This document shows positions 62,526 through 64,000 of a stretch of DNA of 64,000 nucleotides, piece after piece. Made by a program: the position numbers and the translations under genes. Position 1 is the stretch's first letter; every line of letters begins with the position of its first letter. The notes beneath the pieces were generated by a model, which worked only from the letters and a program-made list of their open reading frames with translations, did not search any database and was not told where the DNA came from. Source of the DNA: Mumia sp. ZJ1417 (GTDB taxonomy: Bacteria > Actinomycetota > Actinomycetes > Propionibacteriales > Nocardioidaceae); contig NZ_CP059901.1 of the NCBI RefSeq assembly GCF_014127285.1, positions 1,116,001 through 1,180,000 of the forward strand. Reading direction: 5' to 3'.

Positions 62526-63080
62526 ATGAGCAGCGAACGGCAGTTCCCGGACATGTGGGTCGACCCCCAGGACGACCCGCGCGACTCCGACGCGCAGTCA
62601 GTCGGCGAGCGCGAGACGCTCCTCGACTACCTGCGCGTGTACCGGCTCACGCTGCGGATGAAGTGCGACGGTCTCGACGCCGAGCAGATGGCGCGCCGCT
62701 CGGTGCCGCCGTCGACGATGTCGCTGCTGGGCCTCGTACGGCACATGGCCGATGTCGAGCGGACCTGGTTCCGGCAGCGGATGGCGGGTGAGGACGCGCC
62801 GCGCTACTACCGGACGGCGGAGGACCGCGACGCCGACTTCAACGGTGCGGTCGCCGACGACGAGGTCGTGGCCGACGCGTGGCGCCGCTGGGAGGACGAA
62901 GTGGCGTACGCGGAGGCGTTCGTCGATGGCGTCTCGGACCTCGGCACGGTCGCGCGCGACACCGAGCGTGGCGAGATCCCGCTGCGCGACGTGCTGGTGC
63001 ACATGATCGAGGAGTACGCGCGCCACGCCGGTCACGCGGATCTCCTCCGCGAGTGCATCGACGGGCGTACGGGGCAGTAG
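62526..63080 (+). CDS. DinB-family protein
   Basis: The protein has 184 residues and contains a DinB/DUF664 four-helix fold. Metal-ligand His fit LVRHMADVERTWFRQRM in the first half and HMIEEYARHAGHADLLRE near the end, the typical HxxE/HxxxH pattern. Such proteins are putative thiol-dependent transferases. It follows the VWA gene by 26 bp on the same strand. Confidence 0.88.
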   Translation: MSSERQFPDMWVDPQDDPRDSDAQSVGERETLLDYLRVYRLTLRMKCDGLDAEQMARRSVPPSTMSLLGLVRHMADVERTWFRQRMAGEDAPRYYRTAEDRDADFNGAVADDEVVADAWRRWEDEVAYAEAFVDGVSDLGTVARDTERGEIPLRDVLVHMIEEYARHAGHADLLRECIDGRTGQ

Positions 63081-63084
63081 CCCG

Positions 63085-63834
63085 TCAGCGGGCGTGCAGG
63101 CGGCGGTCGAGCGTCGCGGCGGTGCTCCGTACGGCGGTGACGACCGCGTCGGCGGAGACGTCCGCCGACGACTCCCACGTGACGGCGACGGCAGCACGGA
63201 CCGCAGGCGCGCTGAGCGCGACCGCGACGGACCGGAACCCCGGCGTCACCTCGCCGTCCTCGGTGGCATGCCCGCGGCGCCGGGTCTCGCCGAGCAGGTC
63301 ACGCAGCTGGGTCGGCGTCGCAGGGCCGACGTCCGTACGGCTGACGAACGCGGCGGCGTCCGGATAGAGGGCGCGCACCTGCGGCCGGGCGAGCGTCGAC
63401 AAGATCGCGCGCCCGGATGCGGTCAGGTGCGCCGGAAGCCGTACACCCACGTCGGTGACCAGCGACGGGCGGCCGGGGGCCCGCTCCTCGAGGACGTAGA
63501 GCACGTCCGAGCCGTGGAGGACCGCCAGGTGTGCGGACTGGCCGAGCGTGTCGACGAGGCGGGCGAGCGGGACCCGGGCGAGGCGGGCGAGCGGTTCCTG
63601 CTGCGCGAAGGCGAGCCCCACCTCCCACGCGCCGACCCCGAGCCCCCAGGTGCGGTCCTCGGGGTAGTGGACGACGAAGTCCTCCTCGGCCATCGCCGCG
63701 AGCAGGTGGTACGTGGAGGAGCGGGGCAAACCGATCTCGCTCGCGATGCGGCTCGCGGGGACCGGGACGGGCTGGCCCGACAGGAACCGCAACGCGCGCA
63801 GCGTCGCGGTCGCGGCGGGGACAGCACGGGACAT
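63085..63834 (-). CDS. IclR-family transcriptional regulator
   Basis: The protein has 249 residues. The start at 63834 (MSRAVPAATATLRALRFLSG) fits the family; frames extending further upstream lack support. An N-terminal winged HTH (IASEIGLPRSSTYHLLAAMA) is followed by the IclR effector domain (~90-245). Members commonly control aromatic or sugar-acid catabolism. Two operator-like palindromes lie upstream at 63843 and 63935, and the presumed target is a divergent gene beyond the window. It converges on dinB with a 4-bp gap. Confidence 0.9.
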   Translation of the reverse strand: MSRAVPAATATLRALRFLSGQPVPVPASRIASEIGLPRSSTYHLLAAMAEEDFVVHYPEDRTWGLGVGAWEVGLAFAQQEPLARLARVPLARLVDTLGQSAHLAVLHGSDVLYVLEERAPGRPSLVTDVGVRLPAHLTASGRAILSTLARPQVRALYPDAAAFVSRTDVGPATPTQLRDLLGETRRRGHATEDGEVTPGFRSVAVALSAPAVRAAVAVTWESSADVSADAVVTAVRSTAATLDRRLHAR

Positions 63835-63842
63835 GGGGTCAG

Positions 63843-63859
63843 TGTCTCGGATCCGAGAT
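63843..63859. promoter_or_regulatory. IclR operator-like palindrome 1
   Basis: TGTCTCGGATCCGAGAT is an inverted repeat around GATC, 9 bp before the iclR start codon. It matches palindrome 2 at most positions and probably mediates autoregulation. Confidence 0.6.
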
Positions 63860-63934
63860 TGCCGCGCCGTTCGGCGGCGCTCTGCGCGGTCGATCGGTGT
63901 CACATGGCGGCCCCGATCTGACCGCAATGGCCGC

Positions 63935-63952
63935 TGTCTCGGATGCGAGACA
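63935..63952. promoter_or_regulatory. IclR operator-like palindrome 2
   Basis: TGTCTCGGATGCGAGACA has perfect 7-bp arms around GATG. It lies 92 bp from palindrome 1 and faces the sequence beyond the window. Confidence 0.6.
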
Positions 63953-64000
63953 CGAGCCAGCGCGGCGCCGTAGCGGTGCGGCACGCCCGCGCCGTGGAAT

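Noticed and set aside
1-64000. CRISPR arrays, transposases, integrases and phage genes
   Set aside because: None was found; the repeats seen are gene-module copies, operator palindromes and short dispersed repeats.

Overview
The window looks like chromosomal DNA of a high-GC actinomycete. The frequent CGTACG words, PucR/CdaR-type regulators, a complete Mce lipid-import operon, mycothiol-type maleylpyruvate isomerase relatives and GTG/TTG starts suggest a member of or near the Nocardioidaceae. The taxonomy is inferred from style and was not tested.

Region 1 (1-19,100) is an accessory locus for secreted proteins. It starts with two XRE regulators and a degenerate heavy-metal P-type ATPase coupled to a PucR regulator. 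Then come three secreted RCC1-like beta-propeller/Ig proteins (one frameshifted), two further PucR regulators, and a copper amine oxidase that appears split into two genes. Three small secreted proteins and a truncated paralogue of one of them complete the region. The amine oxidase and two of the propeller proteins end in the same ~524-bp Ig-module DNA, almost identical in all three copies. Two families of palindromes recur through the region. The first, TTGTSAC-N4-GTSACAA, occurs seven times and also lies in front of the mce operon.

Region 2 (19,726-30,381) is a ten-gene mce operon. It encodes an ATPase fused to a YrbE permease, a second YrbE permease, MceA-F and two Mce-associated proteins. 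Most junctions are 4-bp overlaps. A dispersed repeat has invaded the signal-peptide coding part of mceE.

Region 3 (30,368-38,217) holds an FAD-binding/TTC38-like fusion protein, a ClC channel, and two initiator tRNA genes 2.8 kb apart. The tRNAs bracket a secreted SGNH hydrolase and a divergent PucR regulator. A short-chain dehydrogenase scar and a VapBC toxin-antitoxin scar lie next to the tRNAs.

Region 4 (38,254-64,000) is ordinary accessory/core metabolism. It includes a CrtI/RetSat-like oxidoreductase, a zinc-ribbon SDR, an ECF sigma factor with its YCII partner, two drug exporters, a lactonase, cardiolipin synthase and a Ca2+/cation antiporter. It also includes a LOG protein, a GlxA-type regulator, a dienelactone hydrolase, a TetR/P450 pair resembling the BM3R1-CYP102 arrangement, DUF808, an M19 dipeptidase, an LssY-like protein, a MoxR/VWA pair, DinB, and an IclR regulator with two operator-like palindromes.

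The strongest candidate for something undescribed is the region 1 regulon. PucR regulators, RCC1/Ig secreted proteins, a split amine oxidase and the mce importer appear tied together by one operator family, with the same composite site in front of a pucR gene and the mce operon.
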